In this document: in pieces, positions 1 through 12,900 of the stretch
How positions within the stretch are numbered: the stretch's first letter is position 1
How the letters are laid out: every line of letters begins with the position of its first letter
Assembly (NCBI RefSeq): GCF_963678635.1
Contig: NC_087064.1
Coordinates: forward strand, 44,625,346 to 44,689,345
Length of the DNA stretch: 64,000 nucleotides
Reading direction: 5' to 3'
From: Symsagittifera roscoffensis
Taxonomy: Eukaryota > Xenacoelomorpha > Acoela > Convolutidae
Program-made: the position numbers and the translations under genes
The notes under the pieces: generated by a model
Databases searched by the model: none
Told to the model about the DNA's origin: nothing
The model's input: the letters and a program-made list of their open reading frames with translations, nothing else

Positions 1-3000
1 TCGACTCATGATTCGACCCTGTTCGACTCATGATTCGACCCTGTTCGATTCATGATTCGACCCGGTTCGACTCATGATTCGACTCTGTTCCACTCTTGAT
101 TCCACCCTGTTCGACTCATGATTTCACCCTGTTCGACTCATGATTCGACCCTGTTCGACTCATGATTCGACTCTGTTCGACTCATGATTCGACCCTGTTC
201 GACTCATGATTCAACCCTGTTCCATTCATGATTCGACCCTGTTCCACTCTTGATTCGACCCTGTTCGACTCATGATTCGACTCTGATCGACTCTTGATTC
301 GACCCTGTTCGACTCATGATTCGACCCTGTTCCACTCATGATTCGACCCGGTTCGACTCATGACTCGACTCTGTTCCACTCATGGTTCCACCCTGTTCGA
401 ATCATCATTTCATCCTGTTCGACTCATGATTCGACCCTGTTCGACTCATGATTCGACCATGATCGACTCATGATTCGACCCTGTTCGACTCATGATTCGA
501 CCCTGTTCGATTCATGATTCGACCCGGTTCGACTCATGATTCGACTCTGTTCCACTCTTGATTCCACCCTGTTCGACTCATGATTTCACCCTGTTCGACT
601 CATGATTCGACCCGGTTCGACTCATGACTCGACTCTGTTCCACTCATGGTTCCACCCTGTTCGACTCATCATTTCATCCTGTTCGACTCATGATTCGACC
701 CTGTTCGACTCATGATTCGACCATGATCGACTCATGATTCGACCCTGTTCGACTCATGATTCGACCCTGTTCGACTCATGATTCGACCCTGTTCCATTCA
801 TGATTCGACCCTGTTCCACTCTTGATTCGACCCTGTTCGACTCATGATTCGACTCTGTTCGACTCTTGATTCGACCCTGTTCGACTCATGATTCGACCCT
901 GTTCCACTCATGATTCGACCCGGTTCGACTCATGACTCGACTCTGTTCCACTCATGGTTCCACCCTGTTCGACTCATCATTTCATCCTGTTCGACTCATG
1001 ATTCGACCCTGTTCGACTCATGATTCGACCATGATCGACTCATGATTCGACCCTGTTCGACTCATGATTCGACCCTGTTCGATTCATGATTCGACCCGGT
1101 TCGACTCATGATTCGACTCTGTTCCACTCTTGATTCCACCCTGTTCGACTCATGATTTCACCCTGTTCGACTCATGATTCGACCTTGTTCGCCTCATGAT
1201 TCGACTCTGTTCGACTCATGATTCGACCCTGTTCGACTCATGATTCAACCATGATCGACTCATGATTCGACCCTGTTCGACTCATGATTCGACCCTGTTC
1301 CATTCATGATTCGACCCTGTTCGACTCATGATTCGACCCTGTTGCACTCTTGATTCGACCCTGTTCGACTCATGATTCGACTCTGTTCGACTCTTGATTC
1401 GACCCTGTTCGACTCATGATTCGGCCCTGTTCCACTCATGATTCGACCCGGTTCGACTCATGACTCGACTCTGTTCCACTCATGGTTCCACCATGTTCGA
1501 CTCATCATTTCATCCTGTTCGACTCATGATTCGACTCTGTTCGACTCATGATTCGACCATGATCGACTCATGATACGATCCTGTTCGACTCATGTTTCGA
1601 CCCTGTTCCATTCATGATTCGACCCTGTTCGACTCATGATTCGACCCTGTTCCACTCATGATTCGACCTTGTTCGACTCATGATTCGACCCTGTTCGACT
1701 CATGATTCGACCCTGTTCGACTCATGATTCGACCCTGTTCGACTCATGATTCGACCCTGTTCGACTCATGTTTCGACCCAGTTCCACTCATGATTCGACC
1801 CTGTTCGACTCATGATTCGACTCTGTTCGACTCATGGTTCGACCCGGTTCGACTCATGATTCGACTCTGTTCCACTCATGATTCCAACCTGTTCGACTCA
1901 TGACTCGACTCTGTTCCACTCATGGTTCCACCCTGTTCGACTCATCATTTCATCCTGTTCGACTCATGATTCGACCCTGTTCGACTCATGATTCGACCCT
2001 GTTCGACTCATGATTCGACCCTGTTCGACTCATGATTCGACCATGATCGACTCATGATTCGACCCTGTTCCACTCTTGATTCGACCCTGTTCGACTCATG
2101 ATTCGACTCTGTTCGACTCTTGATTCGACCCTGTTCGACTCATGATTCGACCCTGTTCCACTCATGATTCGACCCGGTTCGACTCTTGACTCGACTGTGT
2201 TCCACACATGGTTCCACCCTGTTCGACTCATCATTTCATCCTGTTCGACTCATGATTCGACCCTGTTCGACTCATGATTCGACCATGATCGACTCATGAT
2301 ACGACCCTGTTCGACTCATGTTTCGACCCTGTTCCATTCATGATTCGACCCTGTTCGACTCATACTCATGGTTCGACCCTGTTCCACTCATGATTCGACC
2401 TTGTTCGACTCATGATTCGACCCTGTTCGACTCATGATTCGACCCTGTTCGACTCATGATTCGACCCTGTTCGACTCATGATTCGACCCTGTTCGACTCA
2501 TGTTTCGACCCAGTTCCACTCATGATTCGACCCTGTTCGACTCATGATTCGACTCTGTTCGACTCATGGTTCGACCCGGTTCGAATCATGATTCGACTCT
2601 GTTCCACTCATGATTCCAACCTGTTCGACTCATGATTCGACCCTGTTCGACTCATGCTTCGACCCTGTTCGACTCATGATTCGACCCTGTTCGACTCATG
2701 ATTCGACCATGATCGACTCATGATTCGACCCTGTTCCACTCTTGATTCGACCCTGTTCGACTCATGATTCGACTCTGTTCGACTCTCGATTCGACCCTGT
2801 TCGACTCATGATTCGACCCTGTTCCACTCATGATTCGACCCGGTTCGACTCATGACTCGACTCTGTTCCTATCATGGTTCCACCCTGTTCGACTCATCAT
2901 TTCATCCTGTTCGACTCATGATTCGACCCTGTTCGACTCATGATTCGACCATGATCGACTCATGATACGACCCTGTTCGATTCATGTTTCGACCCTGTTC

Positions 3001-3862
3001 CATTCATGATTCGACCCTGTTCGACTCATGATTCGACCCTGTTCCACTCATGATTCGACCTTGTTCGACTCATGATTCGACCTTGTTCGACTCATGATTC
3101 GACCCTGTTCGACTCATGATTCGACCCTGTTCGACTCATGATTCGACCCTGTTCGACTCATGTTTTGACCCAGTTCCACTCATGATTCGACCCTGTTCGA
3201 CTCATGATTCGACTCTGTTCGACTCATGGTTCGACCCGGTTCGACTCATGATTCGACTCTGTTCCACTCATGATTCCAACCTGTTCGACTCATGACTCGA
3301 CTCTGTTCCACTCATGGTTCCACCCTGTTCGACTCATCATTTCATCCTTTTCGACTCATGATTCGACCCTGTTCGACTCATGATTCGACCCTGTTCGACT
3401 CATGATTCGACCCTGTTCAACTCATGATTCGACCATGATCGACTCATGATTCGACCCTGTTCCACTCATGACTCGACTCTGTTCCACTCATGATTCGACC
3501 TTGTTCGACTCATGATTCGACCCTGTTCGACTCATGATTCGACCCTGTTCGACTCATGATTCGACCCTGTTCGACTCATGATTCAACCCTGTTCCGTTCA
3601 TGATTCGACCCTGTTCGACTCATGATTCGACCCTGTTCCACTCTTGATTCGACCCTGTTCGACTCATGATTCGACTCTGTTCGACTCTTGATTCGACCCT
3701 GTTCGACTCATGATTCGACGCTGTTCCACTCATGATTCGACCCGGTTCGACTCATGACTCGACTCTGTTCCACTCATGGTTCCACCCTGTTCGACTCATC
3801 ATTTCATCCTGTTCGACTCATGAATCGACCCTGTTCGACTCATGATTCGACCATGATCGACT
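1..3862 (+). repeat. Block A, first copy
   Basis: HOR units here are short and variable. The m1 marker (CATCATTT) lies at 403, 667, 975, 1503, 1943, 2229, 2895, 3335 and 3797, giving spacings of 12, 14, 24, 20, 13, 30 (+6 bp) and so on in monomers. Many rare variants are shared in order with 18,226-22,545: GTTGCACTC at 1,341 and 19,522; the changed half A TTCGACTCTCGA near 2,780 and 20,955; TTCCTATCATGG near 2,866 and 21,041; CGACGCTG near 3,716 and 22,397. This shows a segmental duplication. A 28-bp monomer at 2,354-2,381 carries a 6-bp duplication (ACTCAT) that the second copy lacks. Confidence 0.9.
2354..2381 (+). repeat. 28-bp monomer with ACTCAT duplication
   Basis: Half A reads TTCGACTCAT followed by ACTCATGG, so six bases are duplicated inside the monomer and the 22-bp register moves by +6. 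The matching place in the second block A is regular. The distance between the two copies changes from 18,181 to 18,175 across this point, so the insertion arose after the copies separated. Confidence 0.9.
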
Positions 3863-5470
3863 CATGATTCGACCCTGTTCCACTCATGACTCGACCTTCT
3901 CGACTCATGATTCGACCCTGTTCGACTCATGATTCGACCCTGCTCGACTGATGATTCGACCCTGTTCGACTCATGTTTCGACCCAGTTCCACTCATGATT
4001 CGACCCTGTTCGACTCATGATTCGATTCTGTTCGACTCATGACTCAACCCGGTTCGACTCATGATTCGACCCTGTTCCATTCATGATTCGACCCTGTTCG
4101 ACTCATGATTCGACCCTGTTCCACTCTTGATTCGACCCTGTTAGACTCATGATTCGACTCTGTTCGACTCTTGATTCGACCCTGTTCGACTCATGATTCG
4201 ACCCTGTTCCACTCATGATTCGACCCGGTTCGACTCATGACTCGACTCTGTTCCACTCATGGTTCCACCCTGTTCGACTCATCATTTCATCCTGTTCGAC
4301 TCATGATTCGACCCTGTTCGACTCATGATTCGACCCTGTTCGACTCATGATTCGACCCTGTTCGACTCATGATTCGACCATGATCGACTCATGATACGAC
4401 CCTGTTCGACTCATGTTTCGACCATGTTCCATTCATGATTCGACCCTGTTCGACTCATGATTCGACCCTATTCCACCATGATTCGACCTTGTTCGACTCA
4501 TGATTCGACCCTGTTCGACTCATGATTCGACCCTGTTCGACTCATGATTCGACCCTGTTTGACTCATGATTCGACCCTGTTCGACTCATGTTTCGCCCCA
4601 GTTCCACTCATGATTCGACCCTGTTCGGCTCATGATTCGACTCTGTTCGACTCATGGTTCGACCCGGTTCGACTCATGATTCGACTCTGTTCCACTCATG
4701 ATTCCAACCTGTTCGACTAATGACTCGACTCTATTCCACTCATGGTTCCACCATGTTCGACTCATCATTTCATCCTGTTCGACTCATGATTCGACCCTGT
4801 TCGACTCATGATTCGACCATGATCGACTCATGATACGACCCTGTTCGACTCATGTTTCGACCCTGTTCCATTCATGATTCGACCCTTTTCGACTCATGAT
4901 TCGACCCTGTTCCACTCATGATTCGACCTTGTTCGACTCATGATTCGACCCTGTTCGACTCATGATTCGACCCTGTTCGACTCATGATTCGACCCTGTTC
5001 GACTCATGATTCGACCCTGTTCGACTCATGTTTCGACCCAGCTCCACTCATGATTCGACCCTGTTCGACTCATGATTCGACTCTGTTCGACTCATGGTTC
5101 GACCCGGTTCGACTCATGATTCGACTCTGTTCCACTCATGATTCCAACCTGTTCGACTCATGACTCGACTCTCTTCCACTCATGGTTCCACCCTGTTCGA
5201 CTCATCATTTCATCCTGTTCGACTCATGATTCGACTCTGTTCCACTCATGATTCCACCCTCTTCGACTCATGATTTCACCCTGTCAACTCATGATTCGAC
5301 CCTGTTCGACTCTTGATTCGACACTGTTCGACTCATGATTCGACCCTGTTCGACTCATGATTCGACCATGATGGACTCATGATTCGGCCCTGTTCGACTC
5401 ATGATTCGACCCTGTTCCACTCATGATTCGATCCTGTTCGACTCATGATTCGACCCTGTTCCACTCATGA
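3863..5470 (+). repeat. Block B, first copy
   Basis: This stretch matches 16,436-17,780. Shared rare variants keep an exact offset of 12,567: CTCGACTGATG at 3,943 and 16,510; GATTCTG at 4,024 and 16,591; CATCATTT at 4,280 and 16,847; TTTCGCCCCA at 4,591 and 17,158. Further right the offset is 12,325 (CTGTCAACTC at 5,281 and 17,606), so the second copy lacks 242 bp, exactly 11 monomers. Two 21-bp monomers occur, one with the half-B change near 3,894 and one reading TTCCACCATGA at 4,471. Confidence 0.88.
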
Positions 5471-8400
5471 TTCGACCCTGTTCGACTCATGATTCGACCC
5501 TGTTCGACTCATGATTCGATCCGGTTCGACTCATGATTCGACTCTGTTCCACTCTTGATTCCACCCTGTTCGACTCATGATTTCACCCTGTTCGACTCAT
5601 GATTCGACCCTGTTCGACTCATGATTCGACTCTGTTCGACTCATGATTCGACCCTGTTCGACTCATGATTCGAGCATGATCGACTCATGATACGACCCTG
5701 TTCGACTCATGTTTCGACCCTGTTCCATTCATGATTCGACCCTGTTCGACTCATGATTCGACCCTGTTCCACTCATGACTCGACCTTTCTCGACTCATGA
5801 TTCGACCCTGTTCGACTCATGGTTCGACCCGGTTCGACTCATGATTCGACTCTGTTCCACTCATGATTCCAAACTGTTCGACTCATGACTCGACTCTGTT
5901 CCACTCTTGATTCCACCCTGTTCGACTCATGATTCGACCCTGTTCGACTCATGATTCGACCCTGTTCCACTCTTGATTCGACCCTTGATCGACTCATGAT
6001 TCGACTCTGTTCGAATCTTGATTCGACCCTGTTCGACTCATGATTCGACCCTGTTCCACTCATGATTCGACCCGGTTCGACTCATGACTCGACTCTGTTC
6101 CACTCATGGTTCCACCCTGTTCGACTCATCATGTCATCCTAATCGACTCATGATTCGACCCTGTTCGACTCATGATTCGACCCTGTTCGACTCATGATTC
6201 GACCCTGTTCGACTCATGATTCGACCATGATCGACTCATGATACGACCCTGTTCGACTCATGTTTCGACCCTGTTCCATTCATGATTCGACCCTGTTCGA
6301 CTCATGATTCGACCCTGTTCCACTCATGATTCGACCTTGTTCGACTCATGATTCGACCCTGTTCGACTCATGATTCGACTCTGTTCGACCCATGATTCGA
6401 CCCTGTTCGACTCATGATTCGACCCTGTTCGACTCATGTTTCGACCCAGTTCTACTCATGATTCGACCCTGTTCGACTCATGATTCGACTCTGTTCGACT
6501 CATGGTTCGACCCGGTTCGACTCATGATTCGACCCTGTTCGACTCATGATTCGACTCTGTTCGACTCATGGTTCGACCCGGTTCGACTCATGATTCGACT
6601 CTGTTCCACTCATGATTCCAACCTGTTCGACACATGACTCGATTCTGTTCCACTCATGGTTCCACCCTGTTCGACTCATCATTTCATCCTGTTCGCCTCA
6701 TGATTCGACCCTGTTCGACTCATGATTCGACCCTGTTCGACTCATGATTCGACCCTGTTCGACTCATGATTCGACCATGATTTACTCATGATACGACCCT
6801 GTTCGACTCATGTTTCGACCCTGTTCCATTCATGATTCGACCCTGTTCGACTCATGATTCGACCCTGTTCCACTCATGACTCGACCTTTCTCGACTCATG
6901 ATTCGACCCTGTTCGACTCATGATTCGACTCTGTTCGACTCATGATTCGACCCTGTTCGACTCTTGATTCGACACTGTTCGACTCATGATTCGACCCTGT
7001 TCGACTCATGATTTGACCATGATCGACTCATGATTCGGCCCTGTTCGACTCATGATTCGACCCTGTTCCACTCATGATTCGATCCTGTTCGACTCATGAT
7101 TCGACCCTGTTCCACTCATGATTCGACCCTGTTCGACTCATGATTCGACCCTGTTCGACTCATGATTCGACCCGGTTCGACTCATGATTCGACTCTGTTC
7201 CACTCTTGAATCCACCCTGTTTGACTCATGATTCGACCCTGTTCGACTCATGATTCGACTCTGTTCGACTCATGATTCGACCCTGTTCGACTCATGATTC
7301 GAGCATGATCGACTCATGATACGACCCTGTTCGACTCATGTTTCGACCCTGTTCCATTCATGATTCGACCCTGTTCGACTCATGATTCGACCCTGTTCCA
7401 CTCATGACTCGACCTTTCTCGACTCATGATTCGACCCTGTTCGACTCATGGTTCGACCCGGTTCGACTCATGATTCGACTCTGTTCCACTCATGATTCCA
7501 AACTGTTCGACTCATGACTCGACTCTGTTCCACTCTTGATTCCACCCTGTTCGACTCATGATTCGACCCTGTTCGACTCATGATTCGACCCTGTTCCACT
7601 CTTGATTCGACCCTTGATCGACTCATGATTCGACTCTGTTCGAATCTTGATTCGACCCTGTTCGACTCATGATTCGACCCTGTTCCACTCATGATTCGAC
7701 CCGGTTCGACTCATGACTCGACTCTGTTCCACTCATGGTTCCACCCTGTTCGACTCATCATGTCATCCTAATCGACTCATGATTCGACCCTGTTCGACTC
7801 ATGATTCGACCCTGTTCGACTCATGATTCGACCCTGTTCGACTCATGATTCGACCATGATCGACTCATGATACGACCCTGTTCGACTCATGTTTCGACCC
7901 TGTTCCATTCATGATTCGACCCTGTTCGACTCATGATTCGACCCTGTTCCACTCATGATTCGACCTTGTTCGACTCATGATTCGACTCTGTTCGACCCAT
8001 GATTCGACCCTGTTCGACTCATGATTCGACCCTGTTCGACTCATGTTTCGACCCAGTTCTACTCATGATTCGACCCTGTTCGACTCATGATTCGACTCTG
8101 TTCGACTCATGGTTCGACCCGGTTCGACTCATGATTCGACCCTGTTCGACTCATGATTCGACTCTGTTCGACTCATGGTTCGACCCGGTTCGACTCATGA
8201 TTCGACTCTGTTCCACTCATGATTCCAACCTGTTCGACACATGACTCGATTCTGTTCCACTCATGGTTCCACCCTGTTCGACTCATCATTTCATCCTGTT
8301 CGCCTCATGATTCGACCCTGTTCGACTCATGATTCGACCCTGTTCGACTCATGATTCGACCCTGTTCGACTCATGATTCGACCATGATTTACTCATGATA

Positions 8401-9112
8401 CGACCCTGTTCGACTCATGTTTCGACCCTGTTCCATTCATGATTCGACCCTGTTCGACTCATGATTCGACCCTGTTCCACTCATGACTCGACATTTCTCG
8501 ACTCATGATTCGACCCTGTTCGACTCATGATTCGACTCTGTTCGACTCATGATTCGACCCTGTTCGACTCTTGATTCGACACTGTTCGACTCATGATTCG
8601 ACCCTGTTCGACTCATGATTTGACCATGATCGACTCATGATTCGGCCCTGTTCGACTCATGATTCGACCCTGTTCCACTCATGATTCGACCCTGTTCGAC
8701 TCATGATTCGACCCTGTTCCACTCATGATTCGACCCTGTTCGACTCATGATTCGACCCTGTTCGACTCATGATTCGACCCGGTTCGACTCATGATTCGAC
8801 TCTGTTCCACTCTTGAATCCACCCTGTTTGACTCATGATTCGACCCTGTTCGACTCATGATTCGACTCTGTTCGACTCATGATTCGACCCTGTTCGACTC
8901 ATGATTCGAGCATGATCGACTCATGATACGACCCTGTTCGACTCATGTTTCGACCCTGTTCCATTCATGATTCGACCCTGTTCGACTCATGATTCGACCC
9001 TGTTCAACTCATGACTCGACCTTTCTCGACTCATGATTCGACCCTGTTCGACTCATGGTTCGACCCGGTTCGACTCATGATTCGACTCTGTTCCACTCAT
9101 GATTCCAAACTG
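5340..9112 (+). repeat. 1.6-kb tandem segmental repeat, about 2.4 copies
   Basis: Copies run about 5,340-6,990, 6,991-8,597 and 8,598-9,112 (partial). The rare TCGGCCCTG variant lies at 5,384, 7,035 and 8,642, spacings of 1,651 and 1,607. Both are whole monomers plus 1 (75 x 22 + 1 and 73 x 22 + 1). The extra base is a 23-bp monomer whose half B reads TTCGACCCTTG, near 5,966 and again near 7,595. The m1 marker carries a private change, CATCATGTCATCCTA, in both full copies (near 6,127 and 7,756). The first two copies differ by only a few changes, including loss of single monomers, so the duplication is recent. The third copy breaks off after TTCCAAACTG at 9,112. Confidence 0.9.
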
Positions 9113-9948
9113 TTCGACTCATGATTCGACCCTGTTCGACTCATGATTCGACCCTGTTCCACTCTTGATTCGACCCTGTTCGACTCATGATTCGACTCTG
9201 TTCGAATCTTGATTCGACCCTGTTCGACTCATGATTCGACCCTGTTCCACTCATGATTCGACCCGGTTCGACTCATGACTCGACTCTGTTCCACTCTTGA
9301 TTCCACCCTGTTCGATTCATGATTCGACCCTGTTCGACTCATGATTCGACCCTGTTCCACTCTTGATTCGACCCTGTTCGACTCATGATTCGACTCTGTT
9401 CGAATCTTGATTCGACCCTGTTCGACTCATGATTCGACCCTGTTCCACTCATGATTCGACCCGGTTCGACTCATGACTCGACTCTGTTCCACTCTTGATT
9501 CCACCCTGTTCGACTCATGATTCGACCCTGTTCGACTCATGATTCGACCCTGTTCCACTCTTGATTCGACCCTGTTCGACTCATGATTCGACTCTGTTCG
9601 AATCTTGATTCGACCCTGTTCGACTCATGATTCGACCCTGTTCGACTCATGATTCGACCCGGTTCGACTCATGACTCGACTCTGTTCCACTCTTGATTCC
9701 ACCCTGTTCGACTCATGATTCGACCCTGTTCGACTCATGATTCGACCCTGTTCCACTCTTGATTCGACCCTGTTCGACTCATGACTCGACTCTGTTCCAC
9801 TCTTGATTCCACCCTGTTCGACTCATGATTCGACCCTGTTCGACTCATGATTCGACCCTGTTCCACTCTTGATTCGACCCTGTTCGACTCATGATTCGAC
9901 TCTGTTCGAATCTTGATTCGACCCTGTTCGACTCATGATTCGACCCTG
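9113..9948 (+). repeat. 198-bp nine-monomer tandem repeat
   Basis: Units start at 9,113, 9,311, 9,509, 9,707 (shortened to 110 bp, five monomers) and 9,817. In order the nine monomers are: consensus, consensus, TTCCACTCTTGA, half B CTCTG, TTCGAATCTTGA, consensus, TTCCACTCATGA with CCCGG, half B CTCGACTCTG, and TTCCACTCTTGA with TTCCACCCTG. The landmark CCACTCTTGATTCCA lies at 9,291, 9,489, 9,687 and 9,797, spacings of 198, 198 and 110. The fourth unit of the series lost four monomers. The same nine-monomer cassette reappears at 48.3-50.2 kb. Confidence 0.93.
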
Positions 9949-12900
9949 TTCGACTCATGATTCGACCCTGTTCGACTCATGATTCGACCCTGTTCGACTC
10001 ATGATTCGACCATGATCGACTCATGATACGACCCTGTTCGACTCATGTTTCGACCCTGTTCCATTCATGATTCGACCCTGTTCGACTCATGATTCGACCC
10101 TGTTCCACTCATGATTCGACCTTGTTCGAATCATGATTCGACCCTGTTCGACTCATGATTCGACCCTGTTTGACCCATGATTCGACCCTGTTCGACTCAT
10201 GATTCGACCCTGTTCGACTCATGTTTCGACCCAGTTCTACTCATGATTCGACCCTGTTCGACTCATGATTCGACTCTGTTCGACTCATGGTTCGACCCGG
10301 TTCGACTCATGATTCGACTCTGTTCCACTCATGATTCCAACCTGTTCGACACATGACTCGACTCTGTTCCACTCATGGTTCCACCCTGTTCGACTCATCA
10401 TTTCATCCTGTTCGCCTCATGATTCGACCCTGTTCGACTCATGATTCGACCCTGTTCGACTCATGATTCGACCCTGTTCGACTCATGATTCGACCATGAT
10501 TTACTCATGATACGACCCTGTTCGACTCATGTTTCGACCCTGTTCCATTCATGATTCGACCCTGTTCGACTCATGATTCGACCCTGTTCCACTCATGACT
10601 CGACCTTTCTCGACTCATGATTCGACCCTGTTCGACTCATGATTCGACTCTGTTCGACTCATGATTCGACCCTGCTCGACTGATGATTCGACCCTGTTCG
10701 ACTCATGTTTCGACCCAGTTCCACTCATGATTCGACCCTGTTCGACTCATGATTCGATTCTGTTCGACTCATGGTTCAACCCGGTTCGACTCATGATTCG
10801 ACCCTGTTCCATTCATGATTCGACCCTGTTCGACTCATGATTCGACCCTGTTCCACTCTTGATTCGACCCTGTTCGACTCATGATTCGACTCTGTTCGAC
10901 TCTTGATTCGACCCTGTTCGACTCATGATTCGACCCTGTTCCACTCATGATTCGACCCGGTTCGACTCATGACTCGACTCTGTTCCACTCATGGTTCCAC
11001 CCTGTTCGACTCATCATTTCATCCTGTTCGACTCATGATTCGACCCTGTTCGACTCATGATTCGACCCTGTTCGACTCATGATTCGACCCTGTTCGACTC
11101 ATGATTCGACCATGATCGACTCATGATATGACCCTGTTCGACTCATGTTTCGACCCTGTTCCATTCATGATTCGACCCTGTTCGACTCATGATTCGACCC
11201 TGTTCCACCATGATTCGACCTTGTTCGACTCATGATTCGACCCTGTTCCATTCATGATTCGACCCTGTTCGACTCATGATTCGACCCTGTTCAACCATGA
11301 TTCGACCTTGTTCGACTCATGATTCGACCCTGTTCGACTCATGATTCGACCCTGTTCGACACATGACTCGACTCTGTTCCACTCATGGTTCCACCCTGTT
11401 CGACTCATCATTTCATCCTGTTCGCCTCATGATTCGACCCTGTTCGACTCATGATTCGACCCTGTTCGACTCATGATTCGACCCTGTTCGACTCATGATT
11501 CGACCATGATCGACTCATGATATGACCCTGTTCGACTCATGTTTCGACCCTGTTCCATTCATGATTCGACCCTGTTCGACTCATGATTCGACCCTGTTCC
11601 ACTCTTGATTCGACCCTGTTCGACTCATGATTCGACTCTGTTCGACTCTTGATTCGACCCTGTTCGACTCATGATTCGACCCTGTTCCACTCATGATTCG
11701 ACCCGGTTCGACTCATGACTCGACTCTGTTCCACTCATGGTTCCACCCTGTTCGACTCATCATTTCATCCTGTTCGACTCATGATTCGACCCTGTTCGAC
11801 TCATGATTCGACCCTGTTCGACTCATGATTCGACCCTGTTCGACTCATGATTCGACCATGATCGACTCATGATATGACCCTGTTCGACTCATGTTTCGAC
11901 CCTGTTCCATTCATGATTCGACCCTGTTCGACTCATGATTCGACCCTGTTCCACCATGATTCGACCTTGTTCGACTCATGATTCGACCCTGTTCCATTCA
12001 TGATTCGACCCTGTTCGACTCATGATTCGACCCTGTTCCACCATGATTCGACCTTGTTCGACTCATGATTCGACCCTGTTCGACTCATGATTCGACCCTG
12101 TTCGACACATGACTCGACTCTGTTCCACTCATGGTTCCACCCTGTTCGACTCATCATTTCATCCTGTTCGCCTCATGATTCGACCCTGTTCGACTCATGA
12201 TTCGACCCTGTTCGACTCATGATTCGACCCTGTTCGACTCATGATTCGACCATGATTTACTCATGATACGACCCTGTTCGACTCATGTTTCGACCCTGTT
12301 CCATTCATGATTCGACCCTGTTCGACTCATGATTCGACCCTGTTCCACTCATGACTCGACCTTTCTCGACTCATGATTCGACCCTGTTCGACTCATGATT
12401 CGACTCTGTTCGACTCATGATTCGACCCTGCTCGACTGATGATTCGACCCTGTTCGACTCATGTTTCGACCCAGTTCCACTCATGATTCGACCCTGTTCG
12501 ACTCATGATTCGATTCTGTTCGACTCATGGTTCAACCCGGTTCGACTCATGATTCGACCCTGTTCCATTCATGATTCGACCCTGTTCGACTCATGATTCG
12601 ACCCTGTTCCACTCTTGATTCGACCCTGTTCGACTCATGATTCGACTCTGTTCGACTCTTGATTCGACCCTGTTCGACTCATGATTCGACCCTGTTCCAC
12701 TCATGATTCGACCCGGTTCGACTCATGACTCGACTCTGTTCCACTCATGGTTCCACCCTGTTCGACTCATCATTTCATCCTGTTCGACTCATGATTCGAC
12801 CCTGTTCGACTCATGATTCGACCCTGTTCGACTCATGATTCGACCCTGTTCGACTCATGATTCGACCATGATCGACTCATGATACGACCCTGTTCGACTC

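Noticed and set aside
5340-9112. Insertion sequence or transposon as the cause of the 1.6-kb duplication.
   Set aside because: The duplicated unit is made only of satellite monomers. It has no terminal inverted repeats, target-site duplication or transposase frame.
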